A stretch of 64,000 nucleotides of DNA from Siphonodentalium dalli. Lineage: Eukaryota > Mollusca > Scaphopoda > Gadilida > Siphonodentaliidae. Of this stretch, positions 1 to 10,104 are shown piece after piece. The notes beneath the pieces were generated by a model. That model searched no databases. It was not told where the DNA came from and saw nothing but the letters and a program-made list of their open reading frames with translations. The position numbers were made by a program, and so were the translations under genes. The stretch lies in NCBI GenBank assembly GCA_032622095.1, contig CP136063.1, positions 31,312,987 to 31,376,986 of the forward strand. The letters run 5' to 3'. Positions within the stretch are counted from its first letter, which is position 1. Every line of letters starts with the position of its first letter.

Positions 1-27
1 AAATTGTTTCATTGTAGAGTTAATGAG

Positions 28-150
28 TTTATTTGATGTTTAGTTCTGGCAAAATTACACAATACAATTTCCGGGTTCTCTTTACAGTAGCCACTATTGT
101 TCGTTAGCTAAACAAATGCACCCTTTTATAACAAAATATTCGAAATATCA
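28..150 (+). repeat. TTAA-type MITE, right-arm fragment
   Basis: This stretch matches the right half of the MITE that is complete at 55759-56290 and 23388-24020. It shares the order 'TTTATTTG', 'ACAATACAATTT', 'CCACTATTGTTCGTTAGCT' and 'AAAATATTCGAAAT'. Neither terminus is present, so it is a relic. Confidence 0.7.
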
Positions 151-168
151 CACGGCACAATGGTTTTA

Positions 169-583
169 ACGATCCTACGACCAATTTCACGATTATGTGG
201 CGGGACAACCACGATACAGTTTAACGAAGTCGGTAGCCGAGAGGTAGCGTATTGGTCTCTCGTGCTATCGGGCCGGGGATCGCAACCTGATCAGGGTAGT
301 CTGACAAAAATCAGAACTCGGTCAGATACCAAGTTTGTCAGGCTGAAAAGTCTCATTCGAGAGTCTCATTGTCGTGGGTGCAGTACGCTGTCCGATTGGG
401 TGCGGACATTAATGGCCGACCCGTGTACACGCCTCGGTGTGTGCACGTTAAAGAACGCTACTGGAGTCACCACAGGGTTATAAAGTTACTCGGCCGTGGC
501 AGCACCTGGACCAGTGCGTTTACAACCAGAATTGGTTCCTGTCCTGTAATATCTACAGATACAGATAAAACGATTCTACGACC
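169..583 (+). mobile_element. tRNA-derived SINE-like unit
   Basis: A pol III A-box-like word (TAGCCGAGAGG, 234-244) fits TRGYNNARNNG. A B-box-like word (GGATCGCAACC, 277-287) follows at 32-bp spacing with one deviation from consensus. The body contains 'GTGCACGTTAAAGAACG' (437-453), a motif I associate with aquatic-invertebrate SINEs. The unit lies between ACGATCCTACGACC (169-182) and ACGATTCTACGACC (570-583), which could be a target-site duplication with one mismatch. The A box is about 50 bp inside the left repeat, farther than usual, so the true 5' edge may be nearer 226. ORFs across it are incidental. Confidence 0.5.
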
Positions 584-600
584 TTATACTACGTGAATTG

Positions 601-905
601 ATGCACCTGACAGCTCTTGATATCCTAATGAGACACTTTGATAACGAAATGAGACGAAAGATAATATATGACAATTCGTGCAAATTACACTTATACGCGC
701 TGCTACCTGAATCGGCCAGATTTGAACATGCAAAGTTTTCTGTCGACCGATTGCATTTCCGGTGCTCATTTTGAAAAGGATATATGAGAACTTACAAAGC
801 TGACGCCACTATTATAGAGACATGTGTTAAAACAGCAATGCAGCTGGTGGAACAGGTCAATAGCGGTCTTAGGCGCATACAAACTCAACTGGCGTACATA
901 TATGC
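601..905 (+). pseudogene. Transposase fragment, KDZ-like family (forward copy)
   Basis: In the frame starting at 601 the translation contains TALDILMRHF, IIYDNSCKLHLYA and FSVDRLHFR, then a stop. About 75 codons later, after frameshifts, VEQVNSGLRRIQTQLAY appears (about 843-899). The order YDNxCxLH ... VDRxHxR ... (N)SQVxEQAN ... RIQTQL is that of a transposase-like protein common in fish and marine invertebrates. I associate it with the Kyakuja-Dileera-Zisupton (KDZ) group, from memory. The copy is broken by a stop after HFRCSF and by lost sequence. It lies tail-to-tail with a second fragment on the other strand. Confidence 0.55.
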
Positions 906-921
906 AAGAGTGAACTACTAC

Positions 922-1430
922 TATGGTAACTTTTTTATCGATGCACCCTTCCTCCTGTTTCGAAGCGCAAGAAATACGGCTGCGTGTACCATTAAATTGT
1001 TAGGTGGCATGTATATTAGTTGAGTTTGTATACGTCTCAGTCCGCTGTTGGCTTGTTCGACCACTTGACTGTTGATAGAGCGAACTGATGTGTCAGATTT
1101 ATATGTTTCCATATCGTAGCCAAGTGAGCACCCAATATGGCCACGCAAATGAAGACGGTCGACAAAAAATCTGCAATGACGAAATCTTGGCGGCTCAAAA
1201 ATTATCGTATATGATTGTCTTTGGAATTTTTGAAAACCTTCTCATTAAAATGTCAAAGGCTGTCTGAGGTGATTCACATGCCATCATGACCTGGAATCCA
1301 AGACAAATGCCATGTGGGCAGAACACTGAAAATAATCCTGGTGTCAGTTTGTTGTGGCTTTCTGTGAGCTTTCTACATCCAGTTGTCACAGTCTCGCCTC
1401 GTGTTCCCACATTATATTGTCCGGACCCTC
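922..1430 (-). pseudogene. Transposase fragment, KDZ-like family (reverse copy)
   Basis: Read on the minus strand from about 1430, this gives NKLTPGLFSVFCPHGIC, then AFDILMRRF and TIIYDNF followed by a stop. After a small deletion and frame change it continues with FFVDRLHLRGHIGCSLGY, INSQVVEQANSGLRRIQTQL and a C-terminal LALRNRRK. It covers more of the protein than the forward copy at 601-905. The deletion removes the Cys/His stretch that follows YDN. The two fragments converge at about 905-922 and form an imperfect inverted pair rather than one gene. The KDZ-like assignment rests on motif memory only. Confidence 0.6.
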
Positions 1431-2008
1431 TAATAAGCGGAAATGCCGGGGAAAATGCTGGTATCCAGAGGTCTTCTGCCCGGAACAGGAACGCAGAGAC
1501 CAGCCGTAGCTTGAAGAAGGGGCCTCCAAAAAGAAAAACACCAGCCAAACGGAGGAGGGACGCCGCCAGACGGGCCAAATGGAAGAAGAAGATGGGGGTG
1601 ACAGTTGATCTGCCGGTCACCCCTCCCCGTGTGGTTCAGCCGACGTCCGCTGTCACAGCCGGTAGGTTGGAGTTGTCTGAGAGACGCACAGACGACCCGA
1701 CCTGTTCGGAGACAGACGACATCAGACCAGCTAGCAGGGACTCCGTGGATCTGCCGGAGGTCCCTGTTGTCGTCATCGAGGCGAGCGGAGAAAGGGAGCA
1801 GGAAACCACCCCTGCTGTTCCTGCCGCCAGCTTCGATGTAGAGTTGGACAGCTTGCCACCACGGACACCGGAGTTCCATCTCATACCGGTATCCCCCAGC
1901 TCTACCACCAGCAACAACAACATCAGTACAGAAACCACCAGCTTTGTGGAAGAAATTATTGCGGAAAAGGGCGATGGAGGAGCACAAACAACAACTGAGA
2001 CAGAATGA
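1430..2008 (+). CDS. Lys/Arg- and Pro-rich ORF, module A
   Basis: The open frame runs back to an ATG at 1286, but 1286-1430 is antisense to the transposase fragment, so only about 1430-2008 looks like this module. It has a basic N-part (KKGPPKRKTPAKRRRDAARR, then AKWKKKMG), then VTVDLPVTPPRVVQP and a Ser/Thr/Pro- and acid-rich tail. About 290 bp (1500-1790) is nearly repeated at 3108-3400. The basic 'RRDAxRxAxWK' core recurs in the middle module as RDAERLAAWK. I do not recognise the protein. Basic, proline-rich ORFs of this kind occur in retroelement gag/ORF1 proteins, which is only an inference here. The 3' tail at 2175-2280 would belong to its transcript. Confidence 0.4.
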   Translation, partial: LISGNAGENAGIQRSSARNRNAETSRSLKKGPPKRKTPAKRRRDAARRAKWKKKMGVTVDLPVTPPRVVQPTSAVTAGRLELSERRTDDPTCSETDDIRPASRDSVDLPEVPVVVIEASGEREQETTPAVPAASFDVELDSLPPRTPEFHLIPVSPSSTTSNNNISTETTSFVEEIIAEKGDGGAQTTTETE

Positions 2009-2174
2009 GCAATATAGGAAAGACCAAGAAGAAAGAATTCAACTCCTCACACGACAACATCAACAGAGATCTCTTCCATCTCCAGAATCATCAACAGAGA
2101 AGCCTAATCCGAAAAAGAAGAGAAAGAAGAAAAAGTAGAAAATATCACCAAATTGCTATTTTTCCCTTCAGTTT

Positions 2175-2284
2175 GATCTAAATAAAGGCAAAAATATGAG
2201 GGATTAAGGAAAGGGCCTCTCGGCCCTTTCGACAATCCCGGGGCTAGCCACCACAAACCACTCGCCTAAAAAAAATAATAAATA
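2175..2284 (+). other. 3' tail with AATAAA and nested hairpin, copy A
   Basis: AATAAA lies at 2181-2186. About 14 bp later is a nested stem: outer GGGATT (2200-2205) pairs with AATCCC (2234-2239), and inner AAAGGGCC (2210-2217) pairs with GGCCCTTT (2222-2229) around a TCTC loop. A 'GGGGCTAGCCACC' segment and an A-run follow, then ACGGTATCAG. The whole block is repeated at 3795-3905, so it is probably the common 3'-UTR and end of the repeated module. Confidence 0.55.
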
Positions 2285-2289
2285 CGGTA

Positions 2290-3131
2290 TCAGCACACAC
2301 TCACAAGATTCGTCGGACCTCCAGAGAGCTTGGATCGCCACCTCTCAGGATGACTACGCCACCGCTTATCCCAACTGGTGTAACTACAATGCTGGACTCC
2401 ATGCATGTCACGCCTTGTGTGAGCTGGTCACTCCACGCTCACAAAGGCGGATACCAGTTGATTCTGGATTTCCAGTCCGGCCCGGCACAGCCCTTTTCAG
2501 GGCTCCCTACCGGGAATGGACCGGATAATACCAGATCAACACGGAAACTTCGACAAAAGATAAAGAAGAAGAAAAAGAAGAAATCACCATCAAGAAAAAA
2601 AGAGATGCCGAGAGACTAGCCGCATGGAAAGCCATTACACCAGCCAGCTCCTACCATGCAGTCGAGGTCCCGGCCCAGTCTGTCCAGGAGATGGAATCGC
2701 CACCACCATCGCCGCCATGGCCAGACATGGACTTCAACCCGAAGACTCCGGAATACACTGAGCCGGAGCCTTCAACTACCAATCCTACAACACCGGCCAC
2801 CGAACAAGCAACAGATGTCACCAACCTATGGATTGAAAACAACAGAAAAGAAGCTGCAAAATTAATCGCCGACTCAGAAGAAGAAATGAAGAAAGCAAAA
2901 GAGACTAGAATGAAAGTAATGTCAGCCTTAGATGATTTAGATCCACCGAAAAGTAAAAACATCAACAGCCTCAACAATCGATTTTCACCGAAGATATCAA
3001 GAAAGGGTGAAGGGACTCGCACAATGCAGTCCGAACATCCTACCCGGCCTTCGATCGGAAACTACTCGACTATGACTACTACGGTATCAGAACGCCGAAA
3101 CCAGCCGTGGTTTGAAGAAGGGGCCTCCTAA
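2290..3131 (+). CDS. Lys-rich/Pro-rich ORF, module B (broken)
   Basis: A first open frame (about 2290-2524) reads DDYATAYPNWCNYNAG and CHALCELVTPRS before a stop. A second frame runs to 3131. It contains KKKRDAERLAAWK, a Pro-rich stretch, the first in-frame ATG at 2691, and a charged helix-like part (ADSEEEMKKAKETRMKVM). The basic core resembles modules A and C, so the three appear to be diverged tandem copies. The frame runs into the start of module C at 3081 with no 3' tail of its own, which suggests truncation by the downstream copy. Function unknown. Confidence 0.3.
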
Positions 3132-3179
3132 GAAGAAGACACCAGCCAAGAGGAGAAGGGACGTCGCCAGACGGGCTAA

Positions 3180-3767
3180 ATGGAAGAAGAAGGTGGTGTG
3201 ACTGTTGATCGGCCGGTCACCCCTCCCCGTGTGGTCCAGCCGACGTTCACTGTCACAGCCGGTAGGCCGGAGTTGTCTGAGAGACGCCCAGACGACCCGA
3301 CCTGCCCGGAGACAGGCGACATCAGACCAGCCAGCAGGGACTTCGTGGATCTGCCGGAGGTCCCTGCTGTCGTCACCATCCAGGCTCCCCCTGCGGACTC
3401 GGTAATGGAGATCGAACCATCACCACCGATGACACCAAGGTACGAAGAGCAGCCGGTTTCACCAACCCCCAGGGAGAGGGAGTCAAAGAGATACAGATTC
3501 GTCCGCCTGCACTGTGACCTCGTTGACAGACTCCAACAGGCCAGAGGAAACTACAAATTCACACAAGCAGACAAAGCCCTCATCCTTGACAAAAAGATCT
3601 ACGAGGGTACAGATGCGGCCGATCCAGCTGACAGGAAGATCAAATACTCCGTCCGAAACGAGGCTGGGATAAAAGAAACTCATGTCTACCATCCACCCAC
3701 TCCTTCGGAACCAGCAGCACGTCCATCAGAGACATGGAAACAACAAAGAAAGAAGAAATCACATTGA
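3180..3767 (+). CDS. ORF module C, 195 aa, unknown
   Basis: The ATG at 3180 is the first in this frame. It opens inside the region that in module A encodes AKWKKKMG, because a small indel has shifted the frame. Residues 1-65 repeat module A (VTPPRVVQP, SERRPDDPTCPETGDIRPAS). The rest is distinct: a basic/aromatic part (RYRFVRLHCDLVDRLQQARG) and KFTQADKALILDKKIYEGTD, then a short basic C-terminus (KQQRKKKSH). No transmembrane segment or catalytic motif is visible and I do not recognise a domain. It is followed by the shared hairpin tail. A TE-encoded protein is likeliest; a member of a host tandem family is possible. Confidence 0.4.
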   Translation: MEEEGGVTVDRPVTPPRVVQPTFTVTAGRPELSERRPDDPTCPETGDIRPASRDFVDLPEVPAVVTIQAPPADSVMEIEPSPPMTPRYEEQPVSPTPRERESKRYRFVRLHCDLVDRLQQARGNYKFTQADKALILDKKIYEGTDAADPADRKIKYSVRNEAGIKETHVYHPPTPSEPAARPSETWKQQRKKKSH

Positions 3768-3794
3768 ACATGTTAAAATCTGTGTTTTTTCTTT

Positions 3795-3905
3795 TTGATC
3801 TGAATAAAGGCAACAACATGAGGGATTAAGGAAAGGGACTATCGGCCCTTTCGACAATCCCGGGGCCAGCCACCCCAAACCACTCACTAAAAAAAACGGT
3901 ATCAG
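3795..3905 (+). other. 3' tail with AATAAA and nested hairpin, copy B
   Basis: This is the second copy of the tail at 2175-2284. AATAAA is at 3803-3808. Outer stem GGGATT/AATCCC lies at 3832-3837 and 3866-3871. The inner stem AAAGGG/CCCTTT is kept at six pairs, while the two pairs next to the loop are lost (CC to AC). An A-run and ACGGTATCAG (3896-3905) follow. Confidence 0.55.
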
Positions 3906-3913
3906 TTTCCAAA

Positions 3914-4186
3914 ATGCCTTTACGCAAACGTGAGATAAATCGTGCTCTCGAGAAGGGCAAAGATGCTGTGGACAAACTTCTTGCCGTGATTATACCAGCA
4001 GCTTTTGTTTACACATCGAAAAATCGATTACATATCACATATGGCCATGATGCATTCGACAACGTTTTGCGTCACAGTTCCGAAAAGATTTTTTCGGAGT
4101 TAGAGAATGTGCCTACCGGCGATTCAACACAACAATCAACACACACGAAATGCACGTTACCGACGTATAAAGATGTGGAAGAATAA
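3914..4186 (+). CDS. Short hypothetical ORF, 90 aa
   Basis: The ATG at 3914 lies nine bases after the ACGGTATCAG that follows tail copy B, so it could be the first codon of another unit. The N-terminus is basic (MPLRKREINRALEKGKDAVD), a hydrophobic stretch (LLAVIIPAAFVY) follows, and the C-terminus is acidic. No family recognised. It may be chance coding. Confidence 0.25.
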   Translation: MPLRKREINRALEKGKDAVDKLLAVIIPAAFVYTSKNRLHITYGHDAFDNVLRHSSEKIFSELENVPTGDSTQQSTHTKCTLPTYKDVEE

Positions 4187-4250
4187 TTATCATTAAATAA
4201 TGTATAAAGAAAGTTGTTCTTCTCAATCAACAACAGATTACCGACATGCG

Positions 4251-4336
4251 TCCCGGATTGTTTTATTTGTTTTATTATATTATTTTGAGAAATAGTTTGA
4301 AATAATATAATAAAATAACAAAATAATGATCCCGGA
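4251..4336. repeat. AT-rich hairpin between TCCCGG boxes
   Basis: An A/T-rich imperfect inverted repeat (left about 4266-4286, right about 4300-4324, unique loop GAGAAATAGTTTG) sits between TCCCGGA/T boxes at 4251 and 4330. It would fold into a long weak stem. It may be the end of the preceding repeated unit. Confidence 0.45.
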
Positions 4337-4839
4337 CACCGTCAAGTCGATCTCTAGCTTCCTACATGTTGGCCACATATATACAGCCCTGAATTATTGG
4401 CTAAAGCGCGGCGATCCAATTTGGGCGTAATTTTAACTGGAGCGCTCGAATGGGTAACTGGATACTGTCCGCAGCTGAGTAAAGTGCCACCGCTGGTATG
4501 AGTGATTCATTGTACACAAGGCGCGTAACGCTCGATTGGGCGCTTTTGGGAAATTTACATACCTCAATTTCTTGAACTCAAAAGCGAGAATAAACCAAGA
4601 ACACCAGGAAGAGTTGAAAATCTTGCTCACCGTCTATGAAATGTAGGGAACACATTCTGCTGGAACTAACAGGCCTCCACATATCACCTTTTTACTGTTA
4701 GACTTTCTACTGACTTTGTGGAGTTTGTCAAACCTCAACCTGCTACTTGGATCTTTTCTTTCAGTGGGGAATACAAGCAACAAAAACATCTACTTGGTAC
4801 TCCATCGCCCTCAATGTGCTGAGGATTATGTGGAGGTTA
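4337..4839. other. No gene recognised
   Basis: AT-rich unique-looking sequence. The minus-strand ORF at 4433-4630 has no recognisable domain and I treat it as chance. Confidence 0.5.
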
Positions 4840-4962
4840 CATACATGTACATGTATATTTGTCGAAACCATTCTTGCATTTATGAATTTCACAGATTTTC
4901 TCCTTCCATTTATCCAAATGGTACGTGCCACACCCTTTAATTGCACATATTCTCACAGTCAT
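4840..4962 (-). CDS. Possible first exon with a zinc-binding module
   Basis: On the minus strand an ATG at 4962 opens MTVRICAIKGCGTYHLDKWK, then C-E-I-H and C-T-C. The spacing CxxxxGC ... W ... CxxH ... CxC resembles N-terminal zinc-binding (THAP-like) modules of transposon-derived invertebrate proteins, from memory. The frame ends shortly after at TAA (4837-4839). Just before this is a plausible 5' splice site (GTATGT on the minus strand, about 4839-4844), so it reads naturally as exon 1. The longer frame extending to 5295 upstream of this ATG is hydrophobic, T-rich and probably not coding. No downstream exon is evident. Confidence 0.35.
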
Positions 4963-5567
4963 ATTAGTACTGTCATGAAAAGAGAAAGAAGGGGTATGCA
5001 TAACTGCCATAAGAACAAAGAAACCGAGACTGGTAGTGGAATATAATAACAGTGAAGAAATTCTGGGGCAACTGCCAAACAGGTGATTTGATAGAAGTAC
5101 AATGAATATCTCTGGCATTAACTGGAAAACTGGAAAACAGGCAAAAGCAAATAGAAGACCAATGAAGAAACTCACAAGTAACTGAAAAAAATGCATAAAA
5201 TTGAATAGAAAAGTTGAACTGAAATTCAGAAGAATAAAAAATTCTGTCCTGCTCCTGAAAAGTGAAGCAACCTTGGGAGCATATATACATTGCATAAGGA
5301 TAATGTATAAAATTTATTATTTATGATTAAAAATTATTTTATATGGTATCATCCATATGCATGAAATTTGTTGGTGTAAATTTATCAAGCTTTATATGAT
5401 TTATATTTTAAAAGTGCAATAATGGCTAAAATAAGCTAAGAGAAAACATTGATATTTTCATGGTATATTCAAATGAGAGGCACTATAAAGGTTACCTCAC
5501 CGTTTAGTGCACAATGAGCTCAAGATTCCCTTCCCTGTAGTGCTCCAACAACTTGAGCATGTATTAA
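4963..5567. other. No gene recognised
   Basis: AT-rich intergenic sequence. Long minus-strand frames here encode Phe/Leu-rich low-complexity peptides from T-rich DNA and show no motif. Confidence 0.5.
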
Positions 5568-5626
5568 ATCATGGCATGAATCTCTACTAGACGGGCGTCA
5601 GCCAGAGTAGAGATTCATGGCATGAT
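5568..5626. repeat. Solo hairpin related to foldback ends
   Basis: A 21-bp stem (5568-5588 with 5606-5626, one mismatch) closes a 17-nt loop containing CGGGCGTCAGC. The same stem words (AATCTCTACT / AGTAGAGATT) and the loop core in reverse orientation form the ends of the foldback element at 11516-12620. The hairpin is bracketed by GAGCATGTAT at 5555-5564 and 5630-5639, which looks like a 10-bp target duplication. Confidence 0.6.
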
Positions 5627-5639
5627 CAAGAGCATGTAT

Positions 5640-6489
5640 ATACATTGCCTGATCTCAGGAATATTTTATATGGGTTTATACTATTCAATAAGAAAATAGA
5701 TCCACTTTCTGGCTTGCCCAACCTTTATACATATGTTCACTGTGTTAGTTGGATTCTCGGTAGGCAGAACTTCCTTCTCGGGGAGCTGGCCATATGTACC
5801 ACAGCAGTAATCCAAGTGAAATTCAAAATTATGGCAGAAATCCCACCCGCAATCCAAATTAAATTGAAATTTTGGGTAGATAATTCACCCCCATTTTCAA
5901 TTTAGGAAAAACTTCCCCTGTATGCAGCCAAATCCTTGATTAGACTTCTGCAATTTTAAATTTTAATTCTATGTTATGTTCCATTAAGATGGCTGTAACA
6001 ACAGCTATTTTAATGGTCATTGGACGTGAGAAGCATATATCAATGTTTTTTGTTTGACCCAATGCATATATAGTATTACCCCATTATTGTAAACAGAAAG
6101 TAGATATTTTGAAAATACTATGCACCAAAATTGGTGACAACAACAAACTACTATTACAGGGAGATGAAGATAAATATGAGCAATTGGAGTATAAGAATAC
6201 TTAAAATAGTAATTAGAATAATAGTTGCTAGTAAAAAATATTGTGAAAAAAAAGGCAATGATTAATAGAATACATTGAGTTGTTAGCTGCGAAAAGTCTC
6301 CGAATTAGCACATGTCTACATTCATATGAGGATCGGAAACGAGAACGAGGAAGTGAGGTTGCTAATGGTAGGCTAGAGTGTGAACTAAAGCATTATTTTA
6401 ATTAATGCTTAAATTTCCAGTTGAGGGGGGGGGGGGCTGATCTGACTGATTTCCTCTAGCGTCCAGTGCCACCCGTGGTTCTGCCCTCT
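5640..6489. other. No gene recognised
   Basis: AT-rich non-coding sequence with a G11 homopolymer near 6425 and short duplications around 5820-5900. The 86-aa ORF at 5645-5905 has no recognisable domain. Confidence 0.5.
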
Positions 6490-7400
6490 GCCCATCTGTA
6501 AATATTTTTATTTTTATTTATTTATTTATTATAGTGACATTATGTATATAAATATAACATCCGGCCCATAGGGCCTATAAGTCACTTTGAATACGATAAA
6601 CAATTAATTATTTGTGCACATGTGTGGATTTTGAAAGTTTCGATTGTCTTATGTCATAAGCCTCTGAAATAAATTTAGCACTATATACAGGGAACTTGTT
6701 TATACAGTGAACCATAACATCGACGTCGGTTTCTAGATGGTGTATATCACCAACACGCGTCATTAGCGTACTGCGGGCATCTTCGTAAACACGACAACGG
6801 ACAAAGAAGTGTAACTCATTTTCAACGTCTCCCGTATCACATATCATGCACACGCGTTCGGCTACTTCCTCACCACGAAATCGTCCAGTTTCGATCCTCA
6901 GAGGCAATATACCACAGCGGAATTGTCCCAGCAATGATCTCTGACGTCTCGTTAAAACGGGCGAAGAAACATAGCTTTCTAACATGAGTTCATTCTTTAA
7001 TATAATGTACGTTCGCAGCTTTCTCAGTCTGGTAATGTCGGTTAGCCATTGGTTCTGCGATATTTCATTGAGTTGAGATGTCAATATATCTAAGTCACAC
7101 GTTTTCAAATAGTCAAAAACTTCTTCTAAATAAGTGTACGTTAAGCTAGTTTTAATATTGAATAGTGTCAGTGATGCTAACACAATTTTGGCACAGACAG
7201 CTGACGTAACACTAAATTTTGTTAAATAAATAAATAATAAGGAAGCTGGCTGTCCTGGCTTCAATTTCAAACAAACTTTGAAACTACTTTTTAAATATTT
7301 ATTAAAATAATCACACGTTTGCTTCTTCAAGATTATGGACCATATGGGCACATATTGTACCTTATTTTAGCAGCTAAATAATAGTGCAATTCACCAACGT
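6490..7400 (-). mobile_element. 5'-truncated LINE, RT C-terminal domain
   Basis: A minus-strand frame (7351-6608; its first codon is GTG, not a true start) encodes about 247 aa matching the region after the reverse transcriptase in non-LTR elements. Visible parts are QRSLLGQFRCGILPLRI, then C168-x2-C171-x9-H181-x4-C186 (CMICDTG ... HFFVRC). This Cys/His cluster is the usual C-terminal zinc-knuckle-like motif of LINE pol proteins. RT motifs are absent, so the copy is 5'-truncated near 7400, as expected from incomplete reverse transcription. The 3' end carries a TTTATT/AATAAA-type repeat at about 6500-6535. The frame is open but there is no sign of function. Confidence 0.75.
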
Positions 7401-10104
7401 GATCACCTATCATTATTAATTACAGGATGATCTCAGGTTTATATCCGTTGTCCGTGTTGACAATGATTGAATCACTGACGAAGCCAAAATCATCAGATCA
7501 CTGATAACCAGTAGATCCGCATCACCGACGAAGCAAAAAAAAGAGGTTATTTTCTACAATTTAAATATTAAAAGATTCATATAAGCTGAGTCATGATACA
7601 TAGTTTATGTTTATATAACATTGCTTCTTTCTTTAATTTGAAGCTAACCTCGTTAACACGCAGGGTAATGATCACAGAAGTTGGTAATGATCGTTAATCG
7701 TATTTGTTTTCATTTCATTTCAGTTTTGGACATGCTGAAGTTCAGTTTGTTTATCTCACTTGACCCCTGACCTGAAAATTTCCGCGCATGCGTACTTGAA
7801 ACATCTACTTGGCTTATTAGATGAAAGGGTGTGCTAACTGTTCAACGCATTAGCTATACAAAATTATATGCAGGTGTAAGCATATGTGACTATGTGTTGT
7901 ACTGACGTTCTTTTGAGATCCCTGTTATTGGCGACCTATTATTTTATTATACAAGAACAATTTATTTCATTCTGGGTTATAATGGACATTGCTCACGTTC
8001 TTCAGTTCATTTACAATCGATCATCCATTGTATCTTTATTTTACGTTGCTTGTATTTGTGGGTTTCGTCGGTGGATTTATTTGCCAAGCATCCAGTATAT
8101 TTGTACGGTATATCAACAGGTTTGGACATTTTTTTATCCATATTTTATAAACATGTTTCCACCATCAGCTGACCATCGTCAGGTCTGGCAAATATGAAAA
8201 TACAGCTACAATAGCTGTATTCAGCTAACCTAGCTGTATTCAGCTATATACTATACTTTCAAACCGGCTGTTTTTCGATATAAATAAACTAGAAGCGCTA
8301 ATTTGCGCATCGAAATTAGGCTACCACCACAGGGGTTTGACAAAATGATAGTAAATAAAAAATATAATATATATATAGATATATAAGTAATAAATAAAGA
8401 ATAGGGGCGCAACTAGGGGATTAGCGATTGACGTCATTTTTTTTTATTTTTAGTATCACGAAAATTAGAAACATGAAAAAACGTTTCGCTCGTGGCGCTC
8501 TCCATATTCATTGCTATTATGACTGTTATACATCAACGTGATCGCTGTGATTTACATTTAGCATGGCATTGGCAATATCACCTTATGTTCTCTTTATATC
8601 ACCAGGTTTCATTTCCGAACCGTCCGCTGATTTCCGTCGTAATTAGTTGGCGGTGTCGGGCAAAATTGTACACAGATAATAAAAGGGCCGAGGAATCTCT
8701 GCCGTTTGCATCATGTTGTCCGAATATTTACAGGGCATGTTAATGTTAATAACGATGTAGCTAACTAGCTATTGCAATATGTAATTTCCGCTTTAAATTG
8801 ATTACTTCTGTGTTATCACATATATTTCATTATGAAAAAATATGACTTAAACACACATATTTGTGAGCATATAATTCAATACCCAACTTTTTCCGTCTGT
8901 GACAACTGACAAATAAAAACCAGCAATCGACTGTTTTTGATATGTCTGTTGCAATCATACACCTACTTCCTATGTTCAAATCAGATATTTAAGTGCAATG
9001 ACGTTTATTTGAGTTTTAATTATTTTTACCGCTGTGTATAATTTTAACGACGCACGTTTTAAAATATCCTACTCCGTATTATAAATGCCTTGTTGTTCAC
9101 CAATTGCCTTTATTGTGAATTTTTAATATTTACTTTGGATATGCATGTCAATGAATGTCTCTGCGTTTCACTCAAGTTTCTGGAAACTAACTTCAGAAAA
9201 ATCGGGAAGGGGAAATCATACTGACAAAATCTCAGCAATCATGGAACGTATTAAATAAACAATGTATAACGCTTTCGTTAAATCTTGTAAAATAGTTCAT
9301 GGGAGATCTGATGCATGCATTTTCTTTGCTTGTGTGTTATTGGCGGATGGTACACAATTATCTTCGTGCTTTAAGAATTAATAATACGAGTCGTTCGGAA
9401 CTAAATTACTTTGTAACACAGCACTGTTATATCGGGATGAGAAAACGAGCAACTGTGTCACTAACATATCAAAGATTTAGGTCGAAATATTCGGATCACT
9501 GCTGCAAACAACTTCGCACAAGAGTTGATCAAGTTTCACTGGACACCGTACCCAGCAGCGTGTCACAGACGGCAGCCAACTCTTCGAAAATGAAACTTGC
9601 CGTTGCGGTGATATAAAGAGAAAATAGGTGATGTAGTCAATGCGAAGTTATATTTCAGCCACATGCGGTCATATTGATGTATAATAGGCATAATAGCAAT
9701 CTGTCTGAAGATCGCTACAATCGATAACGTTTTGGCTTTCCTAATTTCGAGGCAAAAATGTTATAAATAAACAATTGTAGGTCAAATCACTAATCCCCTT
9801 GATTCATTCCTATACTTTTAATATGATAAGAACGTACTACGTTATTCGAAAACTTACTCCATCCAAGGCCATGATATGTAAATATACAATTAGATTAGAT
9901 GAATAATAATTGTACCCGCACAGGTTGATACTTTGAAGTATATTCTCAAATCGCATGTGCCGGTTTAAATCAGGTTTCAATGGTACCGTGTATTTATATT
10001 TCACGGACATGTACCGGTATATAACAAATTAACAATTGAATGTACCGGTATGTTCCACGCACTGTTATTGAAAGCATACATATCATTTGGACATTATTGG
10101 TTAA
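7401..10104. other. No gene recognised
   Basis: Unique-looking AT-rich DNA. It contains local CAGCTGTATT-type repeats (8205-8250), a TGACGTCA word at 8428-8435 and short ORFs (7886-8197, 8492-8743, 9299-9616) without recognisable domains or splice context. A host intron or intergenic DNA is likely. Confidence 0.5.

Noticed and set aside
4963-5295. Membrane protein from the 152-aa minus-strand frame
   Set aside because: Hydrophobicity comes from T-rich DNA. There is no motif and the only convincing segment begins at the internal ATG 4962.
7886-9616. Short plus-strand ORFs (103, 83 and 105 aa)
   Set aside because: No domains, poor codon structure, and no splice or repeat context supporting them.
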